From contig NZ_LMHA01000001.1 of NCBI RefSeq assembly GCF_001427635.1, positions 398,017-462,016 of the forward strand: 64,000 nt of DNA, in the 5' to 3' direction. The stretch comes from Pseudoxanthomonas sp. Root65. Its GTDB lineage: Bacteria > Pseudomonadota > Gammaproteobacteria > Xanthomonadales > Xanthomonadaceae. The notes beneath the pieces are model-generated. The model did not search any database. It was not told where the DNA came from and was given only the letters and a program-made list of their open reading frames with translations. A program made the translations under genes and the position numbers. Numbering within the stretch: position 1 is the stretch's first letter; each line of letters begins with the position of its first letter. Positions 1 through 9,115 of this stretch are shown here, in pieces.

Positions 1-360
1 CAGCAACGTATCGCCTCGGTGACGCATGTCCTGCTGTATGCGCTGCTGTTCGCCATTCCGCTGTCGGGCTGGGTGCTGAATTCGTCGGCCGGCTATCCGC
101 TGCAGTGGTTCAAGCTGTTCAACCTGCCCGCCATCACCGGACGCAGCGACGGCGTGCACGAGGCGGCCGAAGGCGCGCACGAACTGCTGTTCTGGGTACT
201 GGTGGTGCTGGTGCTGGCCCACGCCGGCGCCGCGCTGTACCACCATCTGTTCCAGGGCGACGCCACGTTGCGCCGCATGTTGCCGGGCAAGCGCGCCACC
301 GCTGCCGCCCCGATGCCCTCTCCCCCCGTCCCGCAGGATTCCCCCGATGAAAACCGCTGA
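1..360 (+). CDS. Cytochrome b561 family protein (C-terminal part)
   Basis: The reading frame is open from the first base, so the true start lies outside the window; 119 residues are visible. They contain two hydrophobic segments, each with a histidine suited to bind b-type heme: one at visible residue 9 (TH before LLYALLFAIPLSGW) and one in the VLAHAGAALYHH segment. This is the layout of the last two helices of the di-heme four-helix cytochrome b561, an inner-membrane electron carrier. The tail is proline-rich and cytoplasmic. The stop overlaps the start of the YceI gene by 14 bases, a pairing that is common in proteobacteria and suggests co-expression. Confidence 0.88.
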   Translation, partial: QQRIASVTHVLLYALLFAIPLSGWVLNSSAGYPLQWFKLFNLPAITGRSDGVHEAAEGAHELLFWVLVVLVLAHAGAALYHHLFQGDATLRRMLPGKRATAAAPMPSPPVPQDSPDENR

Positions 361-907
361 CCGCGCGCGCCTGGCGCTTGCTTCCCTGCTGCTGGCCGCC
401 ACGCCGGCCCTGGCCGCCGACTACGTGCAGGCGCCGGGCTCCACGCTGGTGTTCGCCAGCAACTACCAGGGCGAGACGTTCACCGGCAAGTTCGGTGGCT
501 TCACCACCACGCTGAGTTTCGATCCGGCACAACTCGCCACCAGCAAGCTCGATGTCGCCATCCAGCTCGCGGGCACGCAGACCGGCAATGGCGACCGCGA
601 TGGCACGCTGGTGTCGGCCGACTTCTTCAACGTGGCCAAGTTCGCACAAGCGCGCTATACGGCGACCAAGTTCCGCGCGCTGGGCGGCAACCAGTACGCG
701 GCAGACGGCACGCTGTCGCTGCGCGGCGTCAGCAAGCCGGTCACGCTGACCTTCACCTGGACACCGGGCGCGCAACCGGTGCTGGCCGGCAAGGCGACGG
801 TGAAGCGGCTGGACTTCGGCGTGGGCGGCGGCGAGTGGGCCGACACGTCGACGATTCCGAACGAGGTCGCGATCAGTACGAAGGTCGTATTGAAACCCAA
901 GCCCTGA
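347..907 (+). CDS. YceI family periplasmic protein
   Basis: A 186-residue exported protein. Residues 1 to about 23 form a signal peptide ending in ALA before ADYVQ. The mature part has the YceI lipocalin-like pattern: a start of the type Y..DP.STLVFA, a central GDRDGTLVSADFFNVAKF stretch and the RGVSKPVTLTFTW motif. YceI barrels bind polyprenoid or amide lipids in the periplasm; the ligand here is unknown. The ATG lies inside the last codons of the upstream cytochrome b561 gene, so translation is probably coupled. Length is normal for the family. Confidence 0.9.
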   Translation: MKTADRARLALASLLLAATPALAADYVQAPGSTLVFASNYQGETFTGKFGGFTTTLSFDPAQLATSKLDVAIQLAGTQTGNGDRDGTLVSADFFNVAKFAQARYTATKFRALGGNQYAADGTLSLRGVSKPVTLTFTWTPGAQPVLAGKATVKRLDFGVGGGEWADTSTIPNEVAISTKVVLKPKP

Positions 908-919
908 GGCAGGACGGCG

Positions 920-1396
920 TCAGCCGGCCGGTACCGGCGGAATCCCGAAACATCCGCGCCGGCCCGCCGCGTCGGTGAGGCAACCACGATGACGGCCGGG
1001 CACGCGCGCGGCTTCGTCGTCGGCACGGACGACCAGGCCGAACACCTCGCCCGTCCGGGTCAGCAGCACGGCTTCCCAGATCGTGTCGTGGCCACCCAGC
1101 TGCAGGAACGTGCGCGCACCGTCGTCCGCTGTGTGCAGCGGCGCATCCGCGGCGTCGCGCAGCATGCGGCGCAGATTCTGCAGATCGAGACGGGCCGGTG
1201 CGCTGGTCACCGCCTTCAGCAGCACGATGCGCTCGATGCTGTCCACCGGCAGCACCTGCGCCAGCGTGCGTCCCTCCCACGCAAACGTGCCGGACGAACC
1301 GGCGCCGGCCTTCGCCAGGTCGACATCGGCCGCCGCGGCGCTTCCCGAGGCCATGCCCAGCAGCGCGACCCAGCGGGACAGACCGCCCAACGTCAT
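920..1396 (-). CDS. Hypothetical exported protein
   Basis: Not recognised. From the chosen ATG it has 158 residues and starts with a typical signal peptide (MTLGGLSRWVALLGMASGSAAAADV). The start is chosen because it gives this signal peptide and overlaps the stop of the upstream glutaredoxin-like gene as ATGA (1393-1396); a longer frame back to 1435 would bury the signal sequence. The mature part has a FAWEGRTLAQVLPVDSIERI segment, an LQLGGHDTIWEAVLL segment and two cysteines near the C-terminus. The overlap makes a two-gene operon very likely. Confidence 0.65.
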   Translation of the reverse strand: MTLGGLSRWVALLGMASGSAAAADVDLAKAGAGSSGTFAWEGRTLAQVLPVDSIERIVLLKAVTSAPARLDLQNLRRMLRDAADAPLHTADDGARTFLQLGGHDTIWEAVLLTRTGEVFGLVVRADDEAARVPGRHRGCLTDAAGRRGCFGIPPVPAG

Positions 1397-1617
1397 GACA
1401 GCCAGGCCTTCACGCGGTCCGCACTGAACGGCCAATCCAGTTCCGCACCCGTGTCGCTGCGATGCAGCACCGGCACGCGGATACCGTAACGCGCTTCCAG
1501 CGCTTGGTCGTCATCGATGAAAACGCTCTCGAACTCGGGAATGCGCGCCTCGGCGAGCACGTCCAGCGCCAGGTCGCAGAGATGACAGTCGTCGCGTTGA
1601 TAGAGGATCAGGGGCAT
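1393..1617 (-). CDS. Glutaredoxin-like thiol-disulfide protein
   Basis: A 74-residue single-domain protein with a thioredoxin-fold start (MPLILYQRDDCHLCDLA). The CxxC motif is CHLC at residues 11-14, and a cis-proline strand follows (IRVPVLHRSDTGAELDWPF). This is the small glutaredoxin-like family (DUF836 type), usually 70-85 residues. Such proteins exchange disulfides in the cytoplasm, but their partners are not known. It is the first gene of a pair with the exported protein downstream. It diverges from sdaA, and the 70-base gap holds overlapping -10-like sequences on both strands. Confidence 0.8.
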   Translation of the reverse strand: MPLILYQRDDCHLCDLALDVLAEARIPEFESVFIDDDQALEARYGIRVPVLHRSDTGAELDWPFSADRVKAWLS

Positions 1618-1656
1618 GGCGGCTGAGGAATGAGAGGCGTCCGGCGTCTACGTGCT

Positions 1657-1663
1657 TAGAATA
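1657..1663. promoter_or_regulatory. Overlapping -10-like boxes between grx-like gene and sdaA
   Basis: The sequence TAGAAT (1657-1662, plus strand) is 27 bases before the preferred sdaA ATG. Its complement shifted by one base reads TATTCT toward the glutaredoxin-like gene. No good -35 is visible on either side, so a bidirectional promoter is only suggested. Confidence 0.3.
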
Positions 1664-1689
1664 GCGGCCTTTCCGCGGTGGTTCGCAGC

Positions 1690-3072
1690 ATGGCAGTCAG
1701 CACGTTCGACCTGTTCAAGATCGGCATCGGGCCGAGTTCGTCGCACACCGTGGGGCCGATGCGGGCGGCGGCGCGCTTCGTCGCGCGCTGGCTGGTCGAT
1801 GCCGACCGCCTGCAGGACGTGGTGCGCATCCGCGCCGAGGTGTTCGGTTCGCTGGCGCTGACCGGGCGCGGGCACGGTACCGACAAGGCCGTGCTGATGG
1901 GGCTGGAAGGCCACTATCCCAACGAGATCGACCCGGACGTCATCCCGCCCGCACTGGAGCGCATCCGCAGCGACAAGCGCATCCTGCTGGGCGGCACCCA
2001 CGAAGTCGCCTTCGACGAGAAGCGCGACCTGCTGATGAACAAACGGCAGAAGCTGCCGTACCACACCAACGGCATGCGCTTCACCGCCTTCGACGCGAAC
2101 GACGAGGTGATCGCCACGCGCGATTACTACTCGGTCGGCGGCGGCTTCGTGGTCAATCAAGATGATGCCGCGGTGGACCGCATCGTCGCCGACGAAACAC
2201 CGCTGCCGTACCCGTTCAAGAGCGGCGACGAGTTGCTGGCGCAGTGCCAGCGCAGCGGACTGAGCATCGCCGCGATGATGTTCGAGAACGAGAAGGCGTG
2301 GCGCGGCGAAGAGGAGATCCGCCACGGCCTGCGCGCGATCTGGAACGCGATGCAGTCCTGCATGGAGCGCGGCATCCGGCAGGAAGGTACGCTGCCGGGC
2401 GGCCTGCATGTCTCGCGCCGCGCGCCTGCGCTGCATCGCGAACTGTCGAGCAAGCCGGAGGCCGCCATGCGCGATCCGCTGACGGTGCTGGACTGGGTCA
2501 ATCTGTACGCGCTGGCGGTGAACGAGGAGAACGCCGCCGGTGGCCGCGTGGTCACCGCGCCCACCAACGGTGCGGCCGGCATCATCCCGGCGGTGCTGCA
2601 CTACTACGACCGCTTCTGCCCCGGCGCCAGCGAGCAGCGTGTGTTCGACTTCCTGCTGACCGCCGCGGCCATCGGCATCCTCTACAAGGAGAACGCCAGC
2701 ATCAGCGGCGCCGAAGTCGGCTGCCAGGGCGAAGTGGGCGTGGCCTGTTCGATGGCGGCCGGCGGACTGGTCGCCGCGCTGGGCGGCACGCCGAGCCAGA
2801 TCGAGAACGCGGCCGAAATCGGCATGGAACACAACCTCGGCCTGACCTGCGACCCGATCGGTGGCCTGGTGCAGATACCCTGCATCGAGCGCAACGCGAT
2901 GGGCGCGGTGAAGGCCATCAACGCCAGCCGCATGGCGATGCGCGGCGATGGCAAGCACAAGGTCTCGCTCGACAAGGTCATCAAGACCATGCGCGACACC
3001 GGGCGCGACATGCAGGACAAGTACAAGGAAACGAGTCGCGGTGGGTTGGCGGTGAATGTGATCGAGTGTTGA
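1690..3072 (+). CDS. sdaA: L-serine ammonia-lyase, single-chain iron-sulfur type
   Basis: A 460-residue cytoplasmic enzyme that deaminates L-serine to pyruvate and ammonia. The N-terminus [23 protein letters not shown] is the family signature. The catalytic domain carries the conserved cysteines expected to hold the oxygen-labile [4Fe-4S] cluster, notably in [16 protein letters not shown] and [18 protein letters not shown]. Beta and alpha domains are fused as in E. coli SdaA, and the length is normal. A GTG four codons upstream (1678) is possible, but family members begin at MAVSTFDLF or its equivalent. The stop overlaps the start of the Nudix gene, suggesting an operon. Confidence 0.95.
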   Translation: MAVSTFDLFKIGIGPSSSHTVGPMRAAARFVARWLVDADRLQDVVRIRAEVFGSLALTGRGHGTDKAVLMGLEGHYPNEIDPDVIPPALERIRSDKRILLGGTHEVAFDEKRDLLMNKRQKLPYHTNGMRFTAFDANDEVIATRDYYSVGGGFVVNQDDAAVDRIVADETPLPYPFKSGDELLAQCQRSGLSIAAMMFENEKAWRGEEEIRHGLRAIWNAMQSCMERGIRQEGTLPGGLHVSRRAPALHRELSSKPEAAMRDPLTVLDWVNLYALAVNEENAAGGRVVTAPTNGAAGIIPAVLHYYDRFCPGASEQRVFDFLLTAAAIGILYKENASISGAEVGCQGEVGVACSMAAGGLVAALGGTPSQIENAAEIGMEHNLGLTCDPIGGLVQIPCIERNAMGAVKAINASRMAMRGDGKHKVSLDKVIKTMRDTGRDMQDKYKETSRGGLAVNVIEC

Positions 3073-3506
3073 ACGAGGACATCGTCAACGAACGGGGTGA
3101 ACGGCTGCTCTCCATTGTCGCCAGCGATTTTGCCGTGCTACCCGCCTTCGCCCTGGTGATCGCCACCCTCGACGACGACGTGGTGCTCGTGCACAACCCG
3201 AGACGCGCGGTGTGGGAGTTGCCGGGCGGTTTCGTGGACGCGGGGGAGACCGCCGATGCCTGTGCAGGTCGCGAGTTGCGGGAGGAATCGGCCCAGTGCG
3301 TAGCCGATCTGCACGGCGTGGCTGACATTGTGATCAGTCTCCCTGACGGCACTGCGCGACGTGGTCGGGTCTTCCGCGGCACAGTCACACAATGGCGACC
3401 CTTCGTACCCACCGTCGAGGCGGATGATTGCCGGACCTGGCGCGCAAGCGCGCTTCCCGTTCGAACGTCCGCCATTGACGCTTACCTGGTGCGGCATCTG
3501 ACCTGA
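3066..3506 (+). CDS. Nudix hydrolase
   Basis: A protein of about 146 residues with a Nudix box at about residues 55-77: GGFVDAGE, seven residues, then RELREES. The metal-binding RE..EE core is intact, but the glycine expected near the end of the box is replaced. Nudix enzymes cleave nucleoside diphosphates linked to another group; the substrate cannot be read from sequence. No ATG fits. GTG at 3066 and TTG at 3069 both lie inside the end of sdaA, so the start is by translational coupling and its exact codon is uncertain. An [14 protein letters not shown] segment precedes the box as in ADP-ribose pyrophosphatase-like members. Confidence 0.82.
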   Translation: MLNEDIVNERGERLLSIVASDFAVLPAFALVIATLDDDVVLVHNPRRAVWELPGGFVDAGETADACAGRELREESAQCVADLHGVADIVISLPDGTARRGRVFRGTVTQWRPFVPTVEADDCRTWRASALPVRTSAIDAYLVRHLT

Positions 3507-3526
3507 CAGCGGGCCACCCAGCCCGT

Positions 3527-3609
3527 GTAGCCCGGGTAAGCGGAGCGCACCCGGGGTCCGACTTGCCGACGCGCGTCCCGGGTGCGGCCTTCGGCCTGAC
3601 CTGGGCTAC
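3527..3609. repeat. Imperfect palindrome, REP-like
   Basis: The outer arms GTAGCCCGGGT (3527-3537) and ACCTGGGCTAC (3599-3609) are complementary apart from one base, and inner CACCCGGG/CCCGGGTG arms also pair. Sequences of this kind (tagcccgggtaag...cacccgggg) occur dispersed between genes in this group of bacteria. A related stretch, CTTACCCGGG, appears near 63976. It lies between the Nudix gene and the GGDEF sensor. No open frame fits and no poly-T follows, so a repeat is preferred to a terminator. Confidence 0.6.
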
Positions 3610-3758
3610 GTGGCCCCGACCACGTTGGCCACCCACCTGCACCATCCCCGTTATTCCGGCCACGGAGTGACGACACGCCGGCCCGGGCACTCGCCCCTTT
3701 AGGCCTGCAGAACCGCGCCGATACCGTTCTTGGTAAACCTACTTACCGGAGACGCGTT

Positions 3759-6700
3759 CTGTCCGAGCACCTGGACAAGAACCGCCGCGGCACGCCCTGG
3801 TGGCGGCGTCGACTGGCGGCCTGGTGCCTGCCCCTGCTGGGCGGGATGGCGGCGCTTTGCCCGCCCGCGCAGGCGTTGGACCCTTCCAAGTCGTTCCACC
3901 ACTACGTGCGCAACCACTGGGCGCTGGAACAGGGCCTGCCCCAGCTCAGCGTGCTGGCCATCGCCCAGGACAAACCCGGCTACCTCTGGTTCGGTACCCA
4001 GGCCGGGTTGAGCCGCTTCGACGGCGTGCGCTTCACCAACTTCGACCTCGACAACACCCCGGACCTGCCCAGCACCTGGATCCAGGCCCTGCATACCGAC
4101 CGCGAAGGCCGCCTGTGGATCGGCACCCCGCAGGGACTGGCCGTCCGCGACGGCAACCGCATCAAGACGCTGTCGCTCGCCCCCGGCGAGGCCGCCGGCG
4201 TCGTCGACGTGCGCGCCCTCGCTCGCGACGTCCGCGGCCGCCTGCTGCTTGCCACGCCTCGCGGCGTCATGGTCGTGGTGGCCGACCGCCTGCAGACGCT
4301 GCATCCGATCGACGACGGCGGCGCGCTGGCACTGCACGTCGACGACACCGGCACGCTCTGGGTCGGCGCACGCGGACGCGTGCATGCCTTCGACGGCACC
4401 GGCGAACGCGTCCAGACGCTTCCGGCCGGTGCATCGCTCGCCACGGTCACCTCGCTGGCCCGCCACGATGGCCGCCTGTGGGCCGGCTGCGACACCGGCC
4501 TGTTCGTGCTCGACGGCGCGCACTGGCGACGCGACCCCACCGTCGCGCCCGTCGCCGGCGGCGTGCAGGCGTTGCACGAAGATCGCGACGGCATCCTGTG
4601 GGCCAGCACCCGCGACACCCTGTACCGGCTGCAGAAGGGCCGCCTGCTGGAGCGGATCGACGCGACCGGGCCTTTGGCGGAGATCCGCGCATTCTATGAG
4701 GACCGCGAGTCCAATCTGTGGCTGGGCAGCAACAGCGAAGGGGCCAGCCGGACGTGGAATGGCTGGACCCGCCGCTACAGCCGTGCGGAGGGCCTGCGGC
4801 AGCCATTGCTGTGGTCCATCGCACAGGCGCCGGATGGCCGCGTCTGGGTGGGCAGCGACGACGGCGTGAGCGTGCTGGAGAACGGCCGCTTCCGCTCGCT
4901 GGTCAAGGGCAGCGAGCTGCCGCACCCGGCCGCCTACAGCCTGCTGCCCGAGCACGGGCAGACCTGGATCGGCACGCGCGACGGCGCCGCGCTGTATCGC
5001 GATGGCCGCATACAGCGGCCGCGTGCGCTGGCAGCGATGGATGCCGCACAGGTGAACGGCATCGTGCGCGACCGCCATGGCCGGTTGTGGTTCGCGACCA
5101 GCACCGGCCTGTACCGATGGCAGGACGGCGAGCGTCTGCACCACTACGGCGAGCGCGCCGGCCTGCGCGACGTGCGCGTGCGCGTGCTGCTGGAAACGCG
5201 CGATGGCCGCTTGCTGGTCGGCACGCAGAGCGGGCTGTACGAATTCGTCGACGAGCGCCTGGTCGCGGTTCCGCTGACCGGAACGGGACTGGACGCATCG
5301 CATATCGTCTCCCTGCACGAACTGGCCGGCGGACAGTGGCTGGCCGGTGCGCTGTCGGAGGAAATGATGCTGCTGTTCGACGGCCGCCGCTGGACGCGCC
5401 TGGACAAGGCGCGCGGGATACCGGCGAATGCGCCGTTCTTCTTCGCCGAGGACACCCGCGGTTTTCTGTGGGCAGGCGGTCTGCGTGGCATCTACCGGGT
5501 GTCGGTGGCCGACCTGCTGGGCGCCGCCGATAACCCCACGTTCAAGGTGACTGCGCGGACGCTGCTCAACGAGCGCGGCGACCGCCACGGCGGCCAGAAG
5601 GGAGACTGCTGCAACGGCGCCGGCAACAGCCGCGGCTTCATGGCCGACAACGCGCTGTGGCTGCCGACCCGCGACGGGGTGGTGGTGATGGCGACCGACC
5701 AGCCCTTGGCCAACGACTATGTGCCCGAATCGGTGATCGAACGCGTGCAGGTGCAGGGACAATGGCGACCCGCCGAACGCGCGACGGAATGGGCACTGCC
5801 CAGCGCCGCGCGCGACCTGCGCTTCGAGTTCACTACGCTCAGCTTCCAGGCGTCGGACCATATCGACATCCGCTATCGCCTGAGGGGCTACGACGACGAC
5901 TGGAAGCTGCTGGACGACCCGCACCAGCGCAGCGCCACCTACACCAACCTGCCGGCGGGCCATTACGTGTTCGAGGTGCTGGGCACCAACAACAGCGGCG
6001 TATCCGGACGCGCCGCCGCCACGCAGGCCTTCGCCATTACACCCTACTTCTATGAAAGCGCGTGGTTCTACCTGTTGCTGGCCATCGCGCTGGGCATCCT
6101 GGTACTGCTGTCCAACCGCTGGGTGCTGCGCCGCCACCACAACCGCCGCGTGGCGCTGGAGCGCCTGGTGCAGCAGCGCACGCGCGACCTGCAGCAGGCC
6201 AACCGGCAACTGGAGGCGATCAGCCTCACCGATCCGCTGACCGGCTTGCACAACCGCCGCTACCTGACCCGGCAACTGCCCGCCGACATCGCCTATTACC
6301 AGCGCACGCCGGGCTTCGCCGCCGGCGTGGACGTGCTGGCGTTCGCGCTGCTCGACATCGACCACTTCAAGTCGATCAACGACGGCCACGGCCACCAGGT
6401 CGGCGACCATGTGCTGCAGACGGTGGCGCACCGCCTGCGCACGCTGTCGCGAGATGGCGACTACGTCATCCGCTGGGGCGGCGAGGAATTCCTGATGGTG
6501 TTCCGGCCCATGCCGCGCCACGAACTGCACGCGCTCGGTCGCCGCATCTGCACGGCAATCGCCGCCGAACCGGTGGAGGTGTCGGGCGCGCGGCTGCAGG
6601 TGACTGCGTCGCTGGGACTGATCGGCTATCCGCCGTTCCCCGACGCACCCGACCTGCTGGGCTGGGAGCAGCTGGTCTCGCTGGCGGATCGCGCGCTTTA

Positions 6701-6881
6701 CGACGTCAAGGCGCATGGCCGCAACGGCTGGGCCCTATACGAAGCGACGCCGCTGCCGTTGCCGTCGCTCGATCCCGACCTGCTGCGGCGCGACCCCGGC
6801 GAACTGGTCCGCCGCGGCCATCTGGTGCTGCGTGGCCCGCATCATCCGACGCCTTCGCCGCCGGCACCGCCGCGGGTGTGA
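3759..6881 (+). CDS. Propeller/Y_Y_Y sensor diguanylate cyclase (GGDEF)
   Basis: A membrane protein of about 1040 residues that should make cyclic di-GMP in response to a periplasmic signal. Counting from the internal ATG at 3846, residues 20-650 hold repeated blades of the Reg_prop type (for example GYLWFGTQAGLSRFDG, GRLWIGTPQGLAV). A Y_Y_Y domain follows (IRYRLRGYDDDW, YTNLPAGHYVFEVLGTNNSG), then one membrane helix (about 739-758), a short coiled coil, and a GGDEF domain with LTDPLTGLHNRRYL, active site GGEEF (about 878-882) and an intact RxxD inhibitory site five residues before it. The signal peptide lies partly upstream of that ATG, so CTG 3759 is proposed as start, with GGAG seven bases before it. 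Confidence 0.9.
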   Translation: MSEHLDKNRRGTPWWRRRLAAWCLPLLGGMAALCPPAQALDPSKSFHHYVRNHWALEQGLPQLSVLAIAQDKPGYLWFGTQAGLSRFDGVRFTNFDLDNTPDLPSTWIQALHTDREGRLWIGTPQGLAVRDGNRIKTLSLAPGEAAGVVDVRALARDVRGRLLLATPRGVMVVVADRLQTLHPIDDGGALALHVDDTGTLWVGARGRVHAFDGTGERVQTLPAGASLATVTSLARHDGRLWAGCDTGLFVLDGAHWRRDPTVAPVAGGVQALHEDRDGILWASTRDTLYRLQKGRLLERIDATGPLAEIRAFYEDRESNLWLGSNSEGASRTWNGWTRRYSRAEGLRQPLLWSIAQAPDGRVWVGSDDGVSVLENGRFRSLVKGSELPHPAAYSLLPEHGQTWIGTRDGAALYRDGRIQRPRALAAMDAAQVNGIVRDRHGRLWFATSTGLYRWQDGERLHHYGERAGLRDVRVRVLLETRDGRLLVGTQSGLYEFVDERLVAVPLTGTGLDASHIVSLHELAGGQWLAGALSEEMMLLFDGRRWTRLDKARGIPANAPFFFAEDTRGFLWAGGLRGIYRVSVADLLGAADNPTFKVTARTLLNERGDRHGGQKGDCCNGAGNSRGFMADNALWLPTRDGVVVMATDQPLANDYVPESVIERVQVQGQWRPAERATEWALPSAARDLRFEFTTLSFQASDHIDIRYRLRGYDDDWKLLDDPHQRSATYTNLPAGHYVFEVLGTNNSGVSGRAAATQAFAITPYFYESAWFYLLLAIALGILVLLSNRWVLRRHHNRRVALERLVQQRTRDLQQANRQLEAISLTDPLTGLHNRRYLTRQLPADIAYYQRTPGFAAGVDVLAFALLDIDHFKSINDGHGHQVGDHVLQTVAHRLRTLSRDGDYVIRWGGEEFLMVFRPMPRHELHALGRRICTAIAAEPVEVSGARLQVTASLGLIGYPPFPDAPDLLGWEQLVSLADRALYDVKAHGRNGWALYEATPLPLPSLDPDLLRRDPGELVRRGHLVLRGPHHPTPSPPAPPRV

Positions 6882-6936
6882 CGGCGCCGCGACACCCTCG
6901 CGTTACGATGGCCTGCCCTGTCGCGGAAGCGCCCGC

Positions 6937-7938
6937 ATGAAGATGTTTCCCTCGATATTCGCCACGGCGGCGTTTCTGCTGGCTGCCGCCACGGCGCACG
7001 CCAGTTCTCTGCCGACCTATGGCGCCCGCCTGGAAGGCTTCGACTATCCGCATCCGGTGCGCACGTACGCGTTCACCTCGCAGGCGCAGCCGCTGGAGAT
7101 GGCGTATCTCGACATCGCGCCGGCCACGCCGAACGGCCGCACCGTCGTGCTGCTGCATGGCAAGAACTTCTGCGCGGCCACCTGGGAAGCGGCGATCGCC
7201 GCGCTGGTCGACGCCGGTTACCGCGTGGTCGTGCCGGACCAGATCGGCTTCTGCAAATCGAGCAAGCCGCCGGGCTACCAGTATTCGTTCGGCCAACTGG
7301 CGGCCAACACGCACGCGTTGCTCGCCTCGCTGGGCATCGAGCGTGCGGTGATCGTCGGCCACTCGATGGGTGGCATGCTCGCCGCCCGCTATGCGCTGCA
7401 GTATCCGGCGGCGACGGAACGGCTGGTGCTGGTCAATCCGATCGGGCTGGAGGACTGGAAGGCCGAGGGCGTGCCGTGGCGCAGCGTCGACGCCTGGCAC
7501 GCACGCGAGCAGAAGACCTCGTTCGACAGCATCCGCGACTACCAGCGCACCGTGTACTACGGCGGCGAATGGAAGCCCGCGTACGAGCGCTGGGTGCGGA
7601 TGCTCGGCGGCATGTACGCCGGTGAGGGACGCGAGGTGGTGGCGTGGAGCCAGGCGCTGACCTCGGACATGGTGTTCAGCCAGCCGGTGGTCCATGAACT
7701 CCCGCAGATCGCGGTACCGACCACGCTCTTCATCGGCCAGAAGGACCGTACCGCCATCGGCAAGGACCTCGCCTCGCCCGAAGTGGCGCAACGCATCGGC
7801 GACTATCCGGTGCTCGGCAAGCGCGCAGCGGCGGCGATCCCGGGCGCAACGCTGGTGGAGTTCGCCGAGCTGGGCCACTCGCCGCAGGTCGAGGATCCGG
7901 CGCGCTTCAACGGCGCCCTGCTCGACGCGCTGCAGTGA
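6937..7938 (+). CDS. Exported alpha/beta hydrolase
   Basis: A 333-residue hydrolase with a signal peptide of about 22 residues ending ATAHA. The alpha/beta-hydrolase features are VVLLHGKNF (oxyanion loop), the nucleophile elbow GHSMGG (Ser at about 143), IGQKDRT (acid Asp) and ELGHSPQ (His). A periplasmic or secreted esterase-like role is likely; no substrate can be named. The ATG is chosen because it gives the signal peptide. It follows the GGDEF gene by 55 bases in the same direction, and a TACGAT -10-like box at 6904-6909 could give it its own promoter. Confidence 0.87.
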   Translation: MKMFPSIFATAAFLLAAATAHASSLPTYGARLEGFDYPHPVRTYAFTSQAQPLEMAYLDIAPATPNGRTVVLLHGKNFCAATWEAAIAALVDAGYRVVVPDQIGFCKSSKPPGYQYSFGQLAANTHALLASLGIERAVIVGHSMGGMLAARYALQYPAATERLVLVNPIGLEDWKAEGVPWRSVDAWHAREQKTSFDSIRDYQRTVYYGGEWKPAYERWVRMLGGMYAGEGREVVAWSQALTSDMVFSQPVVHELPQIAVPTTLFIGQKDRTAIGKDLASPEVAQRIGDYPVLGKRAAAAIPGATLVEFAELGHSPQVEDPARFNGALLDALQ

Positions 7939-7952
7939 GACGGGACATGCAG

Positions 7953-8048
7953 GAGTGAGCGGAGAGGAGTGAGGACTGAGTGAAAGCGCTTGCTCCTGCC
8001 TCCCCGCGCCGCCGGCTCACTCCTCACTCCTCACTTCTCTCGACTCAC
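7953..8048. terminator. Long imperfect hairpin between convergent genes
   Basis: A purine-rich arm (GGAGTGAGCGGAGAGGAGTG and on) is roughly complementary to TCACTCCTCACTCCTCACTT and following bases. The structure fills the 106-base gap between the hydrolase and hom stops. It lacks a clean poly-T run, so it may be a dispersed repeat that also acts as a bidirectional transcription barrier. Confidence 0.4.
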
Positions 8049-9115
8049 TCGCCGATCGCAAGCACGTCGTCCAGCAGCGCGGCGGCGGTGACGTCGGCAC
8101 CGGCACCCGGCCCCTGGATGACCAGCGGCTGGTCGGGATAGCGGTCGCTGTAGATCGCCACGCGATTGTCGGTGCCGCCGCCACCGCAGAGCGGATGGTC
8201 CAGCGGCAACGCCTGCAGGCCGACACTCGCCCGTTCGGCATCGAAGCGGCCGATGAAACGCAGGCGCGCGCCGTTGCGGTAGGCCTCCTTGAACCGCGCG
8301 GCCAGGGGCGCGTCCAGTTGCGGCAATGCCGCGTCCAGCGCAGGCAGCGGCAGCGCGGCCAGTTCCGCCGGCACCAGCGAATCCACGCGCACGTCCTCGG
8401 CCTGCAACGGCAGCCCGGCGGCGCGGGCGAGGATCAGCAGCTTGCGGCGCACGTCTTCGCCGGACAGGTCCAGCCGCGGGTCGGGTTCGGTGTAGCCGGC
8501 CTGCCGCGCCTGGCGGACGAAGCCGGAAAACGCGCGCATGCCGTCATAGTGGTTGAACAGCCACGCCAGCGAACCGGACAGCACGCCTTCGACACGATGG
8601 ATGCGGTCGCCGCCAGCGACCAGCGCGCGCAGGCTGCGCAGCAGCGGCAGGCCGGCGCCGACGGTGGCGGCATCGCCGTAGCGGGCGCCGGAGCCGGCGC
8701 GCGCGCGCGCGATGGCCTGCGCGCGAGACCATGCACCGCCGACACCGAGCTTGTTGGCCGTCACCACATGCACGCCACGCGACAGCCATTCGGCATGCCA
8801 GTCGGCGACGCTGTCGCTGGCGGTCGCATCCACCACGATGTCGCCCGCCCGCAGCGCCTCGCCCTCCGCCCACGGCGGCACGTCGCCGTCATGGGCGGCG
8901 GACAGGTTGGCAGCCTCCAATGCCTCCCGGGCCGAGCGTCCGCAGGCCTGCAGCGCGCGCGAGTTGGCCAGCCAGGCCAGCGCCGGCACGGGCAGCGCGC
9001 GTTCCTGCAAGCGCTCGTAGCGCGCCACGAACGCACTGCCCACCACGCCGGTGCCGAGCAGCGCCAGCTTCGGCGCGGTACGCGGCGCGGTCGCGAGCCG
9101 GACGACGGTGCTCAT
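8045..9115 (-). CDS. hom: Homoserine dehydrogenase
   Basis: A 356-residue NAD(P)-dependent enzyme that reduces aspartate semialdehyde to homoserine, the branch point to methionine and threonine. The Rossmann motif GTGVVG is at residues 21-26. The catalytic domain includes TANKLGVGG and the segment VEGVLSGSLAWLFNHYD, matching the conserved SGT/SGS region of the family. There is no fused aspartokinase and no room for a C-terminal ACT domain, so this is the short monofunctional form. The ATG overlaps the metB stop as ATGA (9112-9115). It is the last gene of the SAM-riboswitch operon, so its expression should fall when SAM is plentiful. Confidence 0.93.
   Translation of the reverse strand: MSTVVRLATAPRTAPKLALLGTGVVGSAFVARYERLQERALPVPALAWLANSRALQACGRSAREALEAANLSAAHDGDVPPWAEGEALRAGDIVVDATASDSVADWHAEWLSRGVHVVTANKLGVGGAWSRAQAIARARAGSGARYGDAATVGAGLPLLRSLRALVAGGDRIHRVEGVLSGSLAWLFNHYDGMRAFSGFVRQARQAGYTEPDPRLDLSGEDVRRKLLILARAAGLPLQAEDVRVDSLVPAELAALPLPALDAALPQLDAPLAARFKEAYRNGARLRFIGRFDAERASVGLQALPLDHPLCGGGGTDNRVAIYSDRYPDQPLVIQGPGAGADVTAAALLDDVLAIGE

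Noticed and set aside
3699..6716. A 3-kb open frame on the minus strand opposite the GGDEF sensor gene
   Set aside because: It has no recognisable domain, an odd Arg/Gln/Ala/His-rich composition and mirrors the codon bias of the plus-strand gene, whose domains are clear. Long antisense frames are expected in GC-rich DNA.
7939..8044. Intrinsic terminator with poly-T between the hydrolase and hom genes
   Set aside because: The hairpin is long and imperfect and has no T tract on either strand, so it is listed only as a possible barrier.
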